A stretch of DNA of 64,000 bases, taken from NCBI GenBank assembly GCA_035429805.1, contig DAOMFL010000002.1:62001-126000 (forward strand), in the 5' to 3' direction. Position 1 is the first letter of the stretch. Each line of letters starts with the position of its first letter. Position numbers and translations under genes: made by a program. Below, in pieces: positions 62,994 to 64,000 of this stretch. The DNA comes from JALORV01 sp035429805. Lineage in GTDB: Bacteria; Pseudomonadota; Gammaproteobacteria; Burkholderiales; Burkholderiaceae_F. The notes under the pieces were generated by a model that was not told where the DNA came from, searched no databases, and was given only the letters and a program-made list of their open reading frames with translations.

Positions 62994-64000
62994 ATGTTCC
63001 CCGATCGCGTCCTCTCCGGCATGCGCCCGACCGGCGCCCTGCACATCGGCCACTACCACGGGGCGCTGAAGAACTGGGTGCGACTGCAGGACGAGCATCC
63101 ATGCTTCTTCTTCGTCGCCGACTGGCATGCGCTGACGACACACTACGAGACTCCCGAAGTGCTCGAGGCGAGCGTGTGGGACATGCTGATCGATTGGTTC
63201 GCCGCCGGACTCGATCCGAAGAAGGCGACCGTGTTCATCCAGTCGCGTGTGCCGGAGCACGCGGAACTCTTCCTGCTGCTGTCGATGGCCACCCCGCTCG
63301 GCTGGCTCGAGCGCGTGCCGACCTACAAGGACCAGATCGAGAAGATCAAGGACCGGGATCTCTCGACCTACGGCTTCCTTGGCTACCCGCTGATGCAGGC
63401 GGCTGACATCCTGATCTACCGCGCGACGATGGTGCCGGTGGGCGAAGACCAGGTGCCGCACATCGAGATGACGCGCGAGATCGCGCGCCGCTTCAACAAT
63501 CTGTTCGGCCGCGAACCCGGGTTCGAGGAGAAGGCGAAGGCGGCGGTGAAGAAGCTCGGCAACCGCAACGCGAAACTGTACGAGGAGCTGCGCACGCGCT
63601 TCCAGGAACAGGGCGACACCGCTGCGCTGGAGCAGGCTCGCGCGCTGCTGGCCCAGGCGCAGAGCCTGTCGATGCAGGATCGCGAGCGGGCGTTCGGCTA
63701 CCTCGAGGGCGCGCGCCGCGTGATCCTCGTCGAGCCTCATGCCAGGCTCACCGAGACACCGAAGCTGCCCGGGCTCGACGGCCAGAAGATGGCCAAGAGT
63801 CTCGGCAACAGCATACTGATGCGCGAGGAACCGAAGGCGCTGACCGAGAAGATTCGCCGCATGACCACCGATCCCGCGCGGGTTCGCCGTACCGATCCGG
63901 GCGAGCCCGAGCGCTGTCCGGTGTGGCAGCTGCACCGCATCTATTCGAGCGCCGAAACCCAGGCGTGGGCGGCACAGGGCTGCCGCACTGCCGGCATCGG
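62994..64000 (+). CDS. trpS: tryptophanyl-tRNA synthetase (3' end beyond window)
   Basis: Class I synthetase that charges tRNA-Trp. The first 335 residues are visible and the frame is still open at the window edge. It starts MFPDRVLSGMRPTGALHIGHYHG, with HIGH intact. GYPLMQAADILIYRATMVPVGEDQ and the KMSKS equivalent KMAKSLGNS follow. An insertion of about 55 charged residues (from KAAVKKLGNRNAKLYEEL) precedes KMAKS, as in longer betaproteobacterial TrpS. The start is 2 bp after the M50 gene. Confidence 0.95.
   Translation, partial: MFPDRVLSGMRPTGALHIGHYHGALKNWVRLQDEHPCFFFVADWHALTTHYETPEVLEASVWDMLIDWFAAGLDPKKATVFIQSRVPEHAELFLLLSMATPLGWLERVPTYKDQIEKIKDRDLSTYGFLGYPLMQAADILIYRATMVPVGEDQVPHIEMTREIARRFNNLFGREPGFEEKAKAAVKKLGNRNAKLYEELRTRFQEQGDTAALEQARALLAQAQSLSMQDRERAFGYLEGARRVILVEPHARLTETPKLPGLDGQKMAKSLGNSILMREEPKALTEKIRRMTTDPARVRRTDPGEPERCPVWQLHRIYSSAETQAWAAQGCRTAGI

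Overview
This 64 kb window is a high-GC, gene-dense bacterial chromosome segment. The gene order points to a betaproteobacterium: hisZ-purA, rnr-rlmB, rpsF-priB-rpsR-rplI-dnaB, alaC-hom-thrC followed by molybdopterin genes, pyrG-kdsA-eno-ftsB, and aat-bpt. That placement is inferred from gene content and order, not from a search. A PEP-CTERM surface protein, an alkane hydroxylase-like enzyme and an IclR-linked lutAB pair suggest an environmental heterotroph. No phage, insertion sequence or CRISPR array was seen.

Layout. 1-2.7 kb: end of hisZ, purA and a purine-type phosphoribosyltransferase. 2.7-3.1 kb: a divergent tRNA-Leu(CAG) gene with a near-consensus promoter, followed by tandem repeats that each end in a copy of the tRNA 3' end, like the rtT repeats of E. 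coli tyrT. 3.2-8.2 kb: rnr, rlmB, an AlkB-type monooxygenase and a sirtuin, with overlapping or close junctions. 8.2-12.5 kb: rpsF-priB-rpsR-rplI behind a structured leader, then dnaB, a DUF47 protein and a DUF456 membrane protein. 12.5-15.1 kb (minus): phoH2, bcp and a DUF498 gene. 15.2-22.1 kb: alaC, hom, thrC, mobB, moeA, moaD, moaE and crcB. 22.1-26.4 kb: an RND adaptor and pump behind a promoter whose start region holds a perfect TetR-type palindrome. 26.4-32.2 kb (minus): tamA-tamB. 32.3-35 kb: clpB behind a sigma32-like promoter. 35.1-36.0 kb: a PEP-CTERM protein behind a sigma54-like promoter. 36.3-40.5 kb: a PBP7-type peptidase, an IclR regulator and lutAB without lutC. 40.5-44.2 kb (minus): NUDIX, aat, bpt, pyrD and thpR. 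44.3-47.6 kb: usp, ion permease, usp and a glycerophosphodiesterase. 47.7-52.3 kb: pyrG, a 100-N assembly gap, kdsA, a DUF1330 gene, eno and ftsB. 52.3-64 kb: a DXR-II-like oxidoreductase, hslO, a gamma-carbonic anhydrase, a DUF455 ferritin-like protein, a tandem pair of unrecognised small paralogs, MaoC, an acyl-CoA synthetase, a hydrolase, a PHP phosphoesterase, a YciO-type protein, an M50 protease and the start of trpS.

Most of the window is housekeeping: translation, nucleotide and amino-acid synthesis, proteostasis and envelope assembly. The observations most worth a second look are the tRNA-Leu rtT-like repeats, the two-copy bulged hairpin with compensatory changes (12.5 and 62.1 kb), the tandem small paralogs at 56.6-57.4 kb, the sigma54-type promoter of the PEP-CTERM gene, the operator of the RND operon, and the DXR-II-like gene next to ftsB.
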